From: an uncultured Lachnospiraceae bacterium
Lineage (GTDB): Bacteria; Bacillota; Clostridia; Lachnospirales; Lachnospiraceae
Assembly (NCBI GenBank): GCA_910585215.1
Contig: CAJUDQ010000034.1
Location: forward strand, 1-36,359
Reading direction: 5' to 3'
Length of the DNA stretch: 36,359 nucleotides
Below are positions 8,291 to 17,042 of the stretch, piece by piece. Every line of letters starts with the position of its first letter. Position 1 is the first letter of the stretch. The translations under genes and the position numbers were made by a program. The notes below the pieces were generated by a model that made no database searches, was not told where the DNA came from, and was given only the letters and a program-made list of their open reading frames with translations.

Positions 8291-9775
8291 ATGATAAATA
8301 TACCAAAGGTAAAGGTGGGAATTGTGGCGGTCAGCAGAGACTGTTTTCCTGAATCACTTTCAGTTGGCAGAAGAGAGGCTCTGGTGAAGGCTTATCACAA
8401 GGCATTTGATGCGGAAGATATTTATGAATGTCCGATTTGTATTGTGGAAAGTGAAATACATATGGTTCAGGCTTTGGAGGATATAAAAAAGGCTGGCTGT
8501 AATGCATTATGCGTATATCTTGGAAATTTTGGTCCAGAGATTTCAGAGACGCTTTTGGCAAAGCACTTTGAGGGACCAAAAATGTTTATTGCCGCTGCTG
8601 AGGAAACACAAGATAATCTGATACAGGGGCGTGGTGATGCATATTGTGGGATGTTAAATGCCAGCTATAATCTGAAGCTCAGAGGAGTTGGCGCATATAT
8701 TCCGGAATATCCGGTAGGAAACGCTATTGATTGTGCGAAAATGATACATGAGTTTCTTCCGATTGCAAGGGCAGTGATTGGATTGTCAAAGTTGAAAATT
8801 ATTTCCTTTGGACCAAGGCCGACAAATTTTCTTGCTTGCAATGCACCGATTCAGCAGTTGTACCATTTGGGAGTGGAAATCGAGGAAAATTCAGAGCTTG
8901 ATTTGTTTGAAGCCTATCATAAGCATGACGGGGACAAAAGGATTCCTGAAATTGTGGCGGATATGGAAGCAGAGCTTGGGGAAGGAAACAAAAAGCCTGA
9001 AATTCTTGAAAAACTTGCACAGTATGAATTGACACTGACAGACTGGATAGAAGAGCACAAGGGATATCGCGAATATGTTGTAATTGCAGGAAAGTGCTGG
9101 CCGGCATTTCAGACCCAGTTTGGATTTGTTCCATGTTATGTAAACAGCAGACTGACAGGAAGAGGAATTCCTGTATCCTGTGAGGTGGATATCTACGGAG
9201 CACTCAGTGAGTTTATCGGAACCTGTGTCAGTGAGGATGCTGTGACTTTGCTGGATATTAATAATTCTGTTCCAAAGGATATGTATAAAGAGTCCATAGA
9301 AAAGCAGTTTTCCTATAAGCATACAGATACTTTTATGGGATTTCACTGTGGAAATACCTGTTCAAAGAAGCTGTCGGCATGTGAGATGAAATATCAGATG
9401 ATTATGGCAAGAAGTCTTCCGGTTGAAGTGACAAATGGAACTCTTGAGGGAGATATTATGCCTGGAGATATTACATTCTTCCGTCTTCAGTCTACCTCGG
9501 ATAATAAGCTTCGTGCTTATACCGCACAGGGAGAAGTTCTTCCAGTTGCGACAAAGTCTTTTGGGGCAATCGGAGTGTTTGCAATTCCGGAAATGGGAAG
9601 ATTCTACAGACATGTTCTGATTGAGAAAAATTATCCGCATCATGGAGCAGTTGCATTTGGACATTTTGGAAAAGAATTGTTTGAAGTGTTTAAATATATC
9701 GGGGTGCCGGTGGATGAGATTAATTTTAATCAGCCGGCAGGAATGAGGTATCCGACAGAGAATCCGTTTGCATAA
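8291..9775 (+). CDS. L-fucose/L-arabinose isomerase family protein
   Basis: The protein is 494 residues from the chosen ATG at 8291. It follows an AAAGGA about 11 nt upstream and begins MINIPKVKVGIVAVSRDCFP, as this family does. An in-frame ATG at 8279 sits too close to the same site. The sequence resembles the shorter FucI/AraA-superfamily isomerases (aldose-ketose isomerases using Mn2+): an N-terminal Rossmann-like part, VYLGNFGPEISETLLAKHF, then a C-terminal half with GFHCGNTCSKKL and the ending HHGAVAFGHFGKELFEVFKYIGV. It is about 100 residues shorter than E. coli FucI. The inferred role is isomerisation of the sugar released by the GH51 enzyme for the kinase. The actual substrate (L-arabinose, L-fucose, D-arabinose) cannot be decided here. 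Last gene of the operon. Confidence 0.82.
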   Translation: MINIPKVKVGIVAVSRDCFPESLSVGRREALVKAYHKAFDAEDIYECPICIVESEIHMVQALEDIKKAGCNALCVYLGNFGPEISETLLAKHFEGPKMFIAAAEETQDNLIQGRGDAYCGMLNASYNLKLRGVGAYIPEYPVGNAIDCAKMIHEFLPIARAVIGLSKLKIISFGPRPTNFLACNAPIQQLYHLGVEIEENSELDLFEAYHKHDGDKRIPEIVADMEAELGEGNKKPEILEKLAQYELTLTDWIEEHKGYREYVVIAGKCWPAFQTQFGFVPCYVNSRLTGRGIPVSCEVDIYGALSEFIGTCVSEDAVTLLDINNSVPKDMYKESIEKQFSYKHTDTFMGFHCGNTCSKKLSACEMKYQMIMARSLPVEVTNGTLEGDIMPGDITFFRLQSTSDNKLRAYTAQGEVLPVATKSFGAIGVFAIPEMGRFYRHVLIEKNYPHHGAVAFGHFGKELFEVFKYIGVPVDEINFNQPAGMRYPTENPFA

Positions 9776-9804
9776 CTGCAAAGTTCTTGAGGTCTAAAAA
9801 TAAT

Positions 9805-9845
9805 AAAAAAGTCATTTGGCTGTGAAAAGTCATAATGACTTTTTT
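9805..9845 (+). terminator. Terminator of the arabinofuranosidase operon
   Basis: AAAAAAGTCATT (9805-9816) pairs perfectly over 12 bp with AATGACTTTTTT (9834-9845). The loop is 17 nt, and the stem end is itself the T-run. Confidence 0.87.
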
Positions 9846-10011
9846 ATTTTATTGCTAAAAACAGCTGTGTCAAAAGGATAAAAATAATTTTTAAAATTCT
9901 TTGAAATTTTTGTCACCTTTTGGTGTTTTTTGTGCTCTATAATATATGATATGAAATACAGCAGGTTGTAGTTTCATAACAAAAAATAGTTATATGGAAG
10001 GCGGTGAGGAA

Positions 10012-11415
10012 TTGGTCTTCAGCAGCTTGGAGTTTCTTTTCTGGTTTTTGCCATTTTTTCTGCTAGTATATTTTATTTTACCGGCAAAGTACAAAAATAG
10101 TTGTATTGCATTTTACAGTATTTGTTTTTATTTATGCGGTTCCCTCGATTATCCGGTGTATGTTCTGCTGATTGCAGCATCTACCATAATAAATTATATA
10201 ATTGCCCGTGGTATAGAGAGACAGAAAAAGCATAAAAGGGTGTTTCTGGTAACAGGTTTGTTTTATAATTTCGGAATCTTGTTTATTTTTAAATATCTTG
10301 ATTTTTTTATAAAAATTATAAATCATCTGATGAACCGATTTCATCTTGAAAAATTTGCCCTTACGCCTGTCAGGCTTGTACTTCCTGTCGGAATCAGCTT
10401 TTTTACTTTTCAGATAGCTTCTTATTTGATAGACGTATATTGGGGAAAGGTAAAAGCAGAAAGAAACCTAATTGATTTATCCGCATATATTTTAATGTTT
10501 CCTCAATTAATCGCAGGGCCAATTGTACGGTTTTCAGATATCAGAGAAAAATTAAAACATCGCCTTCATTCTGTAAAAAAAGCTGCTGACGGAATACGTA
10601 TTTTTATTATTGGTCTTGGTTTTAAGGTATTACTTGCAAACAGAATCGGAACGCTCTGGCATGATATCAATACGATAGGTTTTGACTCTATCTCAACGCC
10701 TCTGGCATGGATGGGAATTGCTGCCTTCAGTTTTCAGATTTATTTTGATTTTTACGGATATTCTCTGATGGCATTGGGACTTGGAAAAATAATAGGATTT
10801 CATTTTCCTCAGAACTTCCGTCTTCCCTACTGTGCCTGTACAATGACAGATTTCTGGCGCAGATGGCATATTACGCTTGGCTCATGGTTTCGGGAATATG
10901 TATATATACCACTTGGAGGCAATCGCAGAGGGAAAGCAAGGACCTATTTCAATATGCTTGTAGTATGGCTTTTGACAGGGTTCTGGCATGGAGCAGACTG
11001 GAATTTTATTTTTTGGGGACTGTTTTTATTTGTGATACTTTGTCTGGAAAAGACTGGATATGGGGAATGGATGGAGACGCACAGAATATTTGGTCATTTG
11101 TATATGATAATTTTAATTCCGGTTTCATGGCTTTTGTTTGCAATTGACAGTATACCATTATTTATTGTTTATATAAAGCGACTGTGTGGATTTGGAGGGG
11201 AGAATGTATTTTCCGGTGATATCATAAAATATATAGAGCTGTATGGTGTTTTACTGGTAGTGGGATTTTTATTCTGCACACCGCTTCCTGGCAATATTTA
11301 TAAAAGGATTTCAGGGACATGGTTTTCATGGATTATCATTGCGGCGATTTTTTCAGGGGCAGTATATTATTTATATCTTGGATTAAATAATCCATTTTTA
11401 TATTTTCGATTTTAA
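10012..11415 (+). CDS. MBOAT family O-acyltransferase (AlgI/PatA-like)
   Basis: This polytopic membrane protein of the MBOAT family moves acetyl groups across the membrane for O-acetylation of exopolysaccharide, teichoic acid or peptidoglycan. The start is read as TTG at 10012, giving M-VFSSLEFLFWFLP, the typical AlgI-family N-terminus, and it has GGAAGG about 10 nt upstream. The ATG at 9994 adds six residues (MEGGEE) and has no ribosome site. The 467 residues show many hydrophobic segments and the family motifs VGISFFTFQIASYLIDVY, FPQLIAGPIVRF, DFWRRWHITLGSWFREYVYIPLGG and TGFWHGADWNFI, with the likely active His326. It is followed 10 nt later by an SGNH hydrolase, the usual partner (compare AlgI/AlgJ-X, PatA/PatB, DltB/DltD). 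Upstream a TATAAT at 9938 lacks a well-spaced -35. Confidence 0.93.
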   Translation: MVFSSLEFLFWFLPFFLLVYFILPAKYKNSCIAFYSICFYLCGSLDYPVYVLLIAASTIINYIIARGIERQKKHKRVFLVTGLFYNFGILFIFKYLDFFIKIINHLMNRFHLEKFALTPVRLVLPVGISFFTFQIASYLIDVYWGKVKAERNLIDLSAYILMFPQLIAGPIVRFSDIREKLKHRLHSVKKAADGIRIFIIGLGFKVLLANRIGTLWHDINTIGFDSISTPLAWMGIAAFSFQIYFDFYGYSLMALGLGKIIGFHFPQNFRLPYCACTMTDFWRRWHITLGSWFREYVYIPLGGNRRGKARTYFNMLVVWLLTGFWHGADWNFIFWGLFLFVILCLEKTGYGEWMETHRIFGHLYMIILIPVSWLLFAIDSIPLFIVYIKRLCGFGGENVFSGDIIKYIELYGVLLVVGFLFCTPLPGNIYKRISGTWFSWIIIAAIFSGAVYYLYLGLNNPFLYFRF

Positions 11416-11425
11416 GGAGCATGAT

Positions 11426-12565
11426 ATGTATAGAGACAAAAAAAAGAAAAAAAACAAAAGAAATATTTTTTCTGTCGCCGCGGCAGTGGGAGTTACTGTT
11501 ATTTTTGCAGGAGTGGGGATAAGAATATTCGGGGCCTCCGAACAGGAGGATGAGATGACAGACAATAAATCTTTTTTTGCTTTTGCAGAGCTGGATAAGC
11601 ATATGGCAGAATTTGAGGGAGAGAATCAAAAAGAAATCGGCCAGGAAACTTTGGAGAGTAAGGAAAAGGGGCAGGAAACATTTGAAGATAAATTCGATAA
11701 AACAGAGGAAGTCAAACAGAAAACACCGGAAAAACCGGAAAACAAGTCAGAGAAAACGGAAGGGGATTCTTTGGAAAATACAACAGAGACAACAGAAACA
11801 ACAGAGCCACAGACTTTGGAAAATGAAAATCAGAAAACTTCTGAAGAAACAACAAAGGAAACAGAACCGCAGACTTTTCGGGAAACAACAAAGGAGACAG
11901 AACCGACAATATCGGATATTCCTGAAAACGAGGTAACTATCACAAATCAGGATATCAGGCCATTGGATACAGAGGATATTTTTACAAATGCGCCCGAGGG
12001 ATATTTTGAGGATGCGCTTTTTATTGGGGATTCACGCACAGTTGGTCTGGCAGAATATGGAAATCTGACAGAAGCAGATTTTTTTGCAACAGTTGGAATG
12101 AGCGTTTATAATCTTCCAAAACAGAGAGTTGACGTTGCAGGAGAGAAGAATATAGATATCGAAACATTGCTGTCTCATCATTCTTATGGTAAAATTTATT
12201 TTATGCTGGGGTTAAATGAACTGGGGTATAACAGACAGAAAACAGTAGACAGATATCGGACATGGCTGGAGTATATCAGACAAATGCAGCCGCAGGCGAT
12301 TCTATTTATTGAAGCGAATCTGCATGTCACTGCCCAGAAATCTGCAGGTGATGAGGAATGTAGAAATCAGGATATTGATGAATTTAATAATTACACAAAG
12401 GAATTGGCGGATAACAAAAGTATTTTTTATGTGAACGTAAATGAGTTGTTTGATGATGAGAAAGGAAATCTCAGGGCAGACCTTACCTATGACGGTGTTC
12501 ATATTCTGGCAAAATATTATGCAGACTGGGGTGAATGGCTCAGAAAAAAGGCGGTGGTTCGCTGA
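11426..12565 (+). CDS. Membrane-anchored SGNH/GDSL-type hydrolase, probable O-acetyltransferase partner
   Basis: The 379-residue protein has a lysine-rich start, one membrane helix (about 13-33), a Thr/Glu-rich low-complexity spacer (roughly 70-165, with TTKETEP repeated) that probably reaches through the wall, and a C-terminal SGNH domain. The nucleophile Ser203 is in FIGDSRTVG, and Asp356/His359 are in TYDGVHILAKYY; the Asn of the oxyanion hole is likely in MLGLNELGY. SGNH proteins beside an MBOAT usually transfer the exported acetyl group to the final polymer. The start has TAAGGAG, in which the stop codon of the MBOAT gene overlaps the ribosome site, so the two genes are coupled. The exact acceptor (peptidoglycan or secreted polysaccharide) is not shown by the sequence. 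Confidence 0.85.
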   Translation: MYRDKKKKKNKRNIFSVAAAVGVTVIFAGVGIRIFGASEQEDEMTDNKSFFAFAELDKHMAEFEGENQKEIGQETLESKEKGQETFEDKFDKTEEVKQKTPEKPENKSEKTEGDSLENTTETTETTEPQTLENENQKTSEETTKETEPQTFRETTKETEPTISDIPENEVTITNQDIRPLDTEDIFTNAPEGYFEDALFIGDSRTVGLAEYGNLTEADFFATVGMSVYNLPKQRVDVAGEKNIDIETLLSHHSYGKIYFMLGLNELGYNRQKTVDRYRTWLEYIRQMQPQAILFIEANLHVTAQKSAGDEECRNQDIDEFNNYTKELADNKSIFYVNVNELFDDEKGNLRADLTYDGVHILAKYYADWGEWLRKKAVVR

Positions 12566-12599
12566 TTACCCGGCACGAAATTTATAGGAGGAGAAAAAA

Positions 12600-13094
12600 A
12601 TGCCGGACGAAGGAAGGGCAGCATGGTTTTGCCGGAAAGCAGGTGATTTAAAACAGGGAATGTATGTGCTGGCTGTAAGTATATTAAAAAATGAAGCAGA
12701 TGTAGAGGACGCGATGCAAAATGCACTTATGCAGGCATATCAGCATCTTGACGAGCTCCGTATCTTTGATAAATTCAGACCATGGCTTTTTAAGATTCTG
12801 ACAAATGAATGTTATCATATTTTACGTGAGCGAAGATATGATGAGGATATTGATGAAATTACACTTACTTGTCCACGACTGGATGCCGATTCAGAAACAA
12901 AGATGTATCTATGGGAAACAATACAGTCTTTGCCGGAAGATTACCGGACCGTGATTGTGTTATTTTATTATGAAGATATGCGTATTTCAGATATTGCACA
13001 GGTACTTGGCGCGTCGGCAGATACGATAAAAAAGAGGTTATCCCGTGCAAGGGAGAAGCTTCGGGGATTGCTTGATAAGGAGGATTTCGTATGA
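12600..13094 (+). CDS. ECF-type RNA polymerase sigma factor
   Basis: The 164 residues match a group-4 (ECF) sigma factor with only regions 2 and 4. Region 2 spans about 20-75: EADVEDAMQNALMQAYQHLDEL, then FRPWLFKILTNECYHILRERR, the core-binding and -10 recognition helices. Region 4 spans about 105-155: LPEDYRTVIVLFYYEDMRISDIAQVLGASADTIKKRLSRAREKL, a helix-turn-helix for the -35. It has AGGAGG 7 nt upstream and starts 34 nt after the SGNH gene with no terminator between them, so it is probably cotranscribed with the acetylation pair. Its 3' end overlaps the next gene by ATGA. With an RsiV-like partner it is best compared to SigV of B. subtilis, but orthology is inferred from context. Confidence 0.92.
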   Translation: MPDEGRAAWFCRKAGDLKQGMYVLAVSILKNEADVEDAMQNALMQAYQHLDELRIFDKFRPWLFKILTNECYHILRERRYDEDIDEITLTCPRLDADSETKMYLWETIQSLPEDYRTVIVLFYYEDMRISDIAQVLGASADTIKKRLSRAREKLRGLLDKEDFV

Positions 13095-13918
13095 AAAGAT
13101 TTGATAAAACACTGAAAAGGCAGTTAAAACAGGAAGTACCCCAAATACCTGCCAGAATGGAAATGGTTTTTGAGGAAACATTCAATACTATCCAGTCAAA
13201 ACAGACAAAAAGAAAGTCATGGTTTTCTGCATGCGCAGCACTGGTTTGTGTGGCAGCGGTTAGTTTTCTTTTTCTGAATTTCAAAACAGGACTTTTGGAC
13301 GAGCAGGGAAATGGAATGACGGAATCTGAACTGTATCATTCACTGACTGCTGCCGGAGATGAAAAAGTTGCCATAGAGCCGCAAATTGAAGAAATAGAGA
13401 GTATACGAGTGGGAATGATTGATTATCGGAATCCTGAAATAAGGGAGTATACAGATATGATTCTTACACAGTTTAAAAAAGACAGAAAAGAAAGTCAGAA
13501 AAATTCTGTTGCAGATTGTGAAGTACTTGCAGATACAGAAAAATGGTTTGCATTGAGACTGATTGTTCAGGAAGAAAAGGGAGAGATTGCCTGTTATTAT
13601 TATAATGTTGATAAGGAGGCATGTCGAATTGTTGAACTGTCAGATTTATTTGTGCATGAATTTGGTTATGTAGATGTGTTCAGTGAAAAAGTAAAGGAAC
13701 AGATAAAAAAGGAGATGGAGCAGAAGTTGGAAAAAACAGATGGGACAGAAGTTGGTATTGAGGGATATTTTTATAAAATAGATAAAAATCAGGAGTTTTA
13801 TTTTAATCAGAAGGGAAATCTGGTGATTGTATTTGGAAAAGGAGAGGCAGCGCCAGAGGAAATGGGATATCTTAGGTTTGTAATAGAAAAAGAGATTTTT
13901 GAAGCCGCATTAAAATAA
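13091..13918 (+). CDS. RsiV-like anti-sigma factor (DUF3298-type sensor domain)
   Basis: The 275 residues have a cytoplasmic N-terminus (1-43), one membrane helix (about 44-62) and an extracytoplasmic domain. The end of that domain, FYFNQKGNLVIVFGKGEAAP followed by EEMGYLRFVI, resembles the DUF3298 domain of RsiV. Family knowledge: B. subtilis RsiV binds lysozyme with this domain, is cut by signal peptidase and then by RasP, and frees SigV, which turns on the peptidoglycan O-acetyltransferase OatA. Here the start codon overlaps the sigma-factor stop (ATGA), as is usual for such pairs. Inference: it holds the sigma factor at the membrane until an envelope signal, possibly lysozyme, is met. No terminator is obvious after it before the chemoreceptor promoter. 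Confidence 0.82.
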   Translation: MKRFDKTLKRQLKQEVPQIPARMEMVFEETFNTIQSKQTKRKSWFSACAALVCVAAVSFLFLNFKTGLLDEQGNGMTESELYHSLTAAGDEKVAIEPQIEEIESIRVGMIDYRNPEIREYTDMILTQFKKDRKESQKNSVADCEVLADTEKWFALRLIVQEEKGEIACYYYNVDKEACRIVELSDLFVHEFGYVDVFSEKVKEQIKKEMEQKLEKTDGTEVGIEGYFYKIDKNQEFYFNQKGNLVIVFGKGEAAPEEMGYLRFVIEKEIFEAALK

Positions 13919-13941
13919 GTGTGGATACCTTGAATATATGC

Positions 13942-13970
13942 TTGCTCTTTGGTTCGTCTTTTGTTATAAT
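13942..13970 (+). promoter_or_regulatory. Possible promoter of the chemoreceptor gene
   Basis: A perfect TATAAT (13965-13970) is preceded at 17 bp by TTGCTC (13942-13947), which matches the -35 consensus at only 3 of 6 positions. No SigD-type motif (TAAA with GCCGATAA) is visible. Confidence 0.45.
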
Positions 13971-14059
13971 AAGAAAAATTTACCATAGTATTTCTTTGCG
14001 GCTTTTTATAGAATTCGCATTGTGATAAAAACAAAATCAAAAGGAAGAAGGAATCAAAG

Positions 14060-16066
14060 ATGTCTCAGGCAAAAGAAATAAGAACGAGCTCTGGTATTTC
14101 CAAGAGGCGGGGAGCAGGAATTACAATAAAGCTGGTGGCGGCTGTTGTTGCAAGTGTTATAATTGCCATGTCAGTATTGTTAATTACAGTGTATAACAAA
14201 ATGTCTCAAACGCTTCTGGAAAAGAGTGAAGAGATACTTCGCACTACTACTGACAAAACACTTCAGGAGACCAGAGCATGGATGAATCAGACTCTTACCA
14301 TGCTGGAAATGCAGAGAGATACCATAGAGTACAGTGATATGGATATTTCTGAAATGCAGGAATATATTAAACATACAGTAAACCAAAATGCTGCTTATCC
14401 GGCGGGATTGTATGTGGCATTGACAGACGGCTCATTGTATCATGCATCGTTTGTGCCGGGTCCTGAGTTTAATGCTTTGCAAAAGAGCTGGTATTTAAAT
14501 GGAATAGAGTCCGAGGAGTTTATACTGGGAGATGTATATTTCGATGAAGACAGTCAGTCCTATGTAGTGGGAGCATCGGGAGTATTGAAAGATGGAAATG
14601 GCATGGTAAGGGGTGTTGCGGCAGCAGATGTCTATCTGAATTCCATTTCGGAAATTGTCAGCAATATCCGCATTGAGGATACCGGAGGCATTTTTTTGGT
14701 TGATACCCGTACAGATACGATAATTGGCCATAGAGACAGAGCGCTTGTCGGAGAAAAGCTGAGCCAGATAGATGACAGTATGTATGCCTATGCTGAAAAA
14801 CAGATAAAAGCTGGAAAAATGGGACTCAGCCTTTATGAAGGCACCTATATTCAGACAGCAAAAATTGAAGGAAGCGGCTGGACAGCAGTAGCATATGTTT
14901 CCAGAAAAGAGGTGTTATCGGAGCTTCAGAATCTGACAGAAATCATGACAGGTGCAGCGATTGGAGCAGTACTGTTGATGACTCTTCTTGTTATTATCCA
15001 GATACGGCGCATTATTGGCAGGCCGGTAAAAGAATTGAGTCGGGTCGCTACCCGAATCGCAGAAGGGGAACTGGACCAGACGATTCATTATAAATCCAGA
15101 GATGAAATGGGTATTTTGGCAGATGATTTTAATCAGGTTACAATGAGACTGCGCGAATACATAAAATATATCAATGAAATTTCAGATACCCTGCAAAAGA
15201 TTGCAAAGGGCAATCTGGCATTTACGCTGCAAAGTGAATATACTGGTGAATTTGCAAAAATCAGAAGTTCTCTGGAGGAAATTTCTGTCGAGCTTAATGG
15301 CACTATGAGGCAGTTGAATTTTTCTTCAAAAGATGTTGCTGCCAGTGCAGCACAGGTTTCGAACAGCGCCGTAAGTTTGTCTCAGGGTTCCACAGAACAG
15401 GCGGCGGAAGTGGAAACACTGGCTGGACATATTGGAAAAGTATCTGAAAGTGTAGAACAGATTGCTCAAAATGCACAGAAAGCCAGCGGTATTTCGAAAG
15501 AAGTCACACAGGGACTGCTAAAGAGCAATACAAAAATGCAGAACATGACAGAAGTGATTCAGAAAATAAGTGATAAATCAAATGAAATCCATAAAATTGT
15601 AAAGACAATTGATGACATTGCATTTCAGACAAATATTCTTGCATTAAACGCAGCAGTTGAAGCGGCACGTGCCGGAGAAACCGGAAAAGGCTTTGCTGTG
15701 GTGGCGGATGAAGTTCGCTCTCTGGCTGCCAAATCAGCGGCAGCGGCTCAGGAAACGACAAATCTTCTTGGGGAGACAATAAGCTCCATGGAAGAGGGTG
15801 CCAGTGCTGCTGATGATACTGCAAAATGCATGATGTCGGCAGTGCAGCTTGCAAATGAAATGAGCAGTCTGATAGAAGATATTGCAGACTGCACAAAACA
15901 GGAGGCTGTTGCAGCGTCAGAGATTAGTCATGGAATCAATCAGATTGCGATTGTTGTTCAAAGTAATGTAGCTACAGCGGAATCGAGCGCTGCTGCCAGT
16001 GAAGAACTGTCCAGTCAGGCGGCCGCATTGAGAGAGATGGTATTCAGATTTCAGTTAAAAGAGTAA
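14060..16066 (+). CDS. Methyl-accepting chemotaxis protein with Cache-type sensor
   Basis: This transmembrane chemoreceptor passes ligand binding to CheA/CheW. The 668 residues read in order: helix 1 (about 21-45); an extracytoplasmic sensor of about 250 residues with dCache features (WYLNGIESEEFILGDVYFDE, VRGVAAADVYLNSISEIV); helix 2 (about 295-317); HAMP (to about 370); and the long coiled-coil signalling domain. The conserved hairpin tip is IDDIAFQTNILALNAAVEAA followed by RAGETGKGFAVVADEVRSLA. There is no C-terminal CheR-tethering pentapeptide. The start is backed by AAGGAAGAAGGA. No che or flagellar genes are in the window, so it is an orphan receptor here. The ligand is unknown; dCache domains often bind amino acids or small carboxylates. 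Confidence 0.95.
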   Translation: MSQAKEIRTSSGISKRRGAGITIKLVAAVVASVIIAMSVLLITVYNKMSQTLLEKSEEILRTTTDKTLQETRAWMNQTLTMLEMQRDTIEYSDMDISEMQEYIKHTVNQNAAYPAGLYVALTDGSLYHASFVPGPEFNALQKSWYLNGIESEEFILGDVYFDEDSQSYVVGASGVLKDGNGMVRGVAAADVYLNSISEIVSNIRIEDTGGIFLVDTRTDTIIGHRDRALVGEKLSQIDDSMYAYAEKQIKAGKMGLSLYEGTYIQTAKIEGSGWTAVAYVSRKEVLSELQNLTEIMTGAAIGAVLLMTLLVIIQIRRIIGRPVKELSRVATRIAEGELDQTIHYKSRDEMGILADDFNQVTMRLREYIKYINEISDTLQKIAKGNLAFTLQSEYTGEFAKIRSSLEEISVELNGTMRQLNFSSKDVAASAAQVSNSAVSLSQGSTEQAAEVETLAGHIGKVSESVEQIAQNAQKASGISKEVTQGLLKSNTKMQNMTEVIQKISDKSNEIHKIVKTIDDIAFQTNILALNAAVEAARAGETGKGFAVVADEVRSLAAKSAAAAQETTNLLGETISSMEEGASAADDTAKCMMSAVQLANEMSSLIEDIADCTKQEAVAASEISHGINQIAIVVQSNVATAESSAAASEELSSQAAALREMVFRFQLKE

Positions 16067-16073
16067 AAAACAG

Positions 16074-16121
16074 GGCTGTTGCAAACTATAAAACTTTCAG
16101 TTTGCAGCAGCCTTTAGTTTT
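16074..16121. terminator. Bidirectional terminator between the chemoreceptor and sodA
   Basis: A 14-bp stem with one T-G wobble: GGCTGTTGCAAACT (16074-16087) with AGTTTGCAGCAGCC (16099-16112). TTTAGTTTT follows on the + strand. On the other side a run of six A residues (16065-16070) becomes a T-run for transcripts arriving from sodA on the - strand. Confidence 0.9.
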
Positions 16122-16217
16122 AACAAACTCTGCTGTCAATGATATCTGCCGTCATTTCAGCCAGAAAGACATGTCTTATTCTCATTTTTGCAAATTTATA
16201 ACTCCTGAGTATGAATT

Positions 16218-16814
16218 TTATGAAATACTTAGATTTTTTTTCAAGAGTGAAAACCAGTCACGAATATAATCTGCCCGTTTATTATAGTGCTTCAAGTAGT
16301 ATGCATGTTCCCAGACATCAAGATTTAAAACCGGATAAAAGCCAAGTGGAATAGGAGTATCTTGATTTTTAGTAGTAAGAATGGTCAGGTTTCCATAAGG
16401 GTCATAGACAAGCCATGCATATCCGGAGCCAAATACAGACAACGCTGCAGAGGTAAATTGTTTTTCAAATTCTTCAAAGCTGCCAAAGGTGTTTAAGATA
16501 CTTCCAAGAAGTTTGTCAGACTGGTCAATATGATTGAGAGTGGAAAAATAAAGAAGATGATTAAAAACACCTCCAGCATTATTTTTTACTGAGTCCTGAA
16601 TTTCTTTTGGAAGACAGTCAATGTGAAAAAGAAGCTGCTCCAGAGAGAGCGACTGATATTGAGGATAGTTTTTCAGAGTGTTGTTTAGATTGTCAACATA
16701 GGTTTGAAGATGCCTGTCATGATGAAGCATCATGGTTTTTTCATCAATATATGGCTCCAGTGCATTATAAGGATAAGGAAGAGGAGGATTTATAAATGGA
16801 TAGTGCTCGTTCAT
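16218..16814 (-). CDS. sodA: Superoxide dismutase, Fe/Mn family (Mn-type signature)
   Basis: This enzyme turns superoxide into oxygen and hydrogen peroxide. The 198 residues have all four metal ligands: His31 in MLHHDRH, His86 in GGVFNHLLYF, and Asp166/His170 in LDVWEHAYYLKH. The second-sphere Tyr39 is present. Glycine (81 or 82) in NNAGGVFNH and Gln151 in KNQDTP match the Mn-type pattern rather than the Fe-type, though cambialistic use cannot be excluded. The start has AAAGGAG upstream. It is the only complete - strand gene in the window and stands alone between two + strand genes. An oxygen-defence enzyme in an apparently anaerobic lineage is common but not universal. I found no well-spaced promoter and no clear PerR or Fur box. 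Confidence 0.96.
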   Translation of the reverse strand: MNEHYPFINPPLPYPYNALEPYIDEKTMMLHHDRHLQTYVDNLNNTLKNYPQYQSLSLEQLLFHIDCLPKEIQDSVKNNAGGVFNHLLYFSTLNHIDQSDKLLGSILNTFGSFEEFEKQFTSAALSVFGSGYAWLVYDPYGNLTILTTKNQDTPIPLGFYPVLNLDVWEHAYYLKHYNKRADYIRDWFSLLKKNLSIS

Positions 16815-17042
16815 AGTAAACTCCTTTCTTTTTAGTATATGGGAGGAAGAAGGATAGGTGACAGAAGGGGTGTTTTATTGTAAAATGAATCAGCAAAACT
16901 TCGTGTTCACAAATTGTTTTATCTGTGTTAAAATACATATAACATATATCACAGAAAGTTTATGAAATAAGTTTAAGAGAAGTTTTTATCTCATAATAGT
17001 ACTATTTTAAGTAAACAAATATTATTTAGTAAAGGATATATT

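Noticed and set aside
9901..9950. SigV-type autoregulated promoter before the MBOAT gene
   Set aside because: TGAAAT at 9902 has no CGTC at the right distance, and TATAAT at 9938 has no -35 at 16-18 bp. The promoter of this unit remains unidentified.
16877..16912. sodA promoter on the - strand
   Set aside because: TACAAT (16882-16877) has no acceptable -35 at 16-18 bp.
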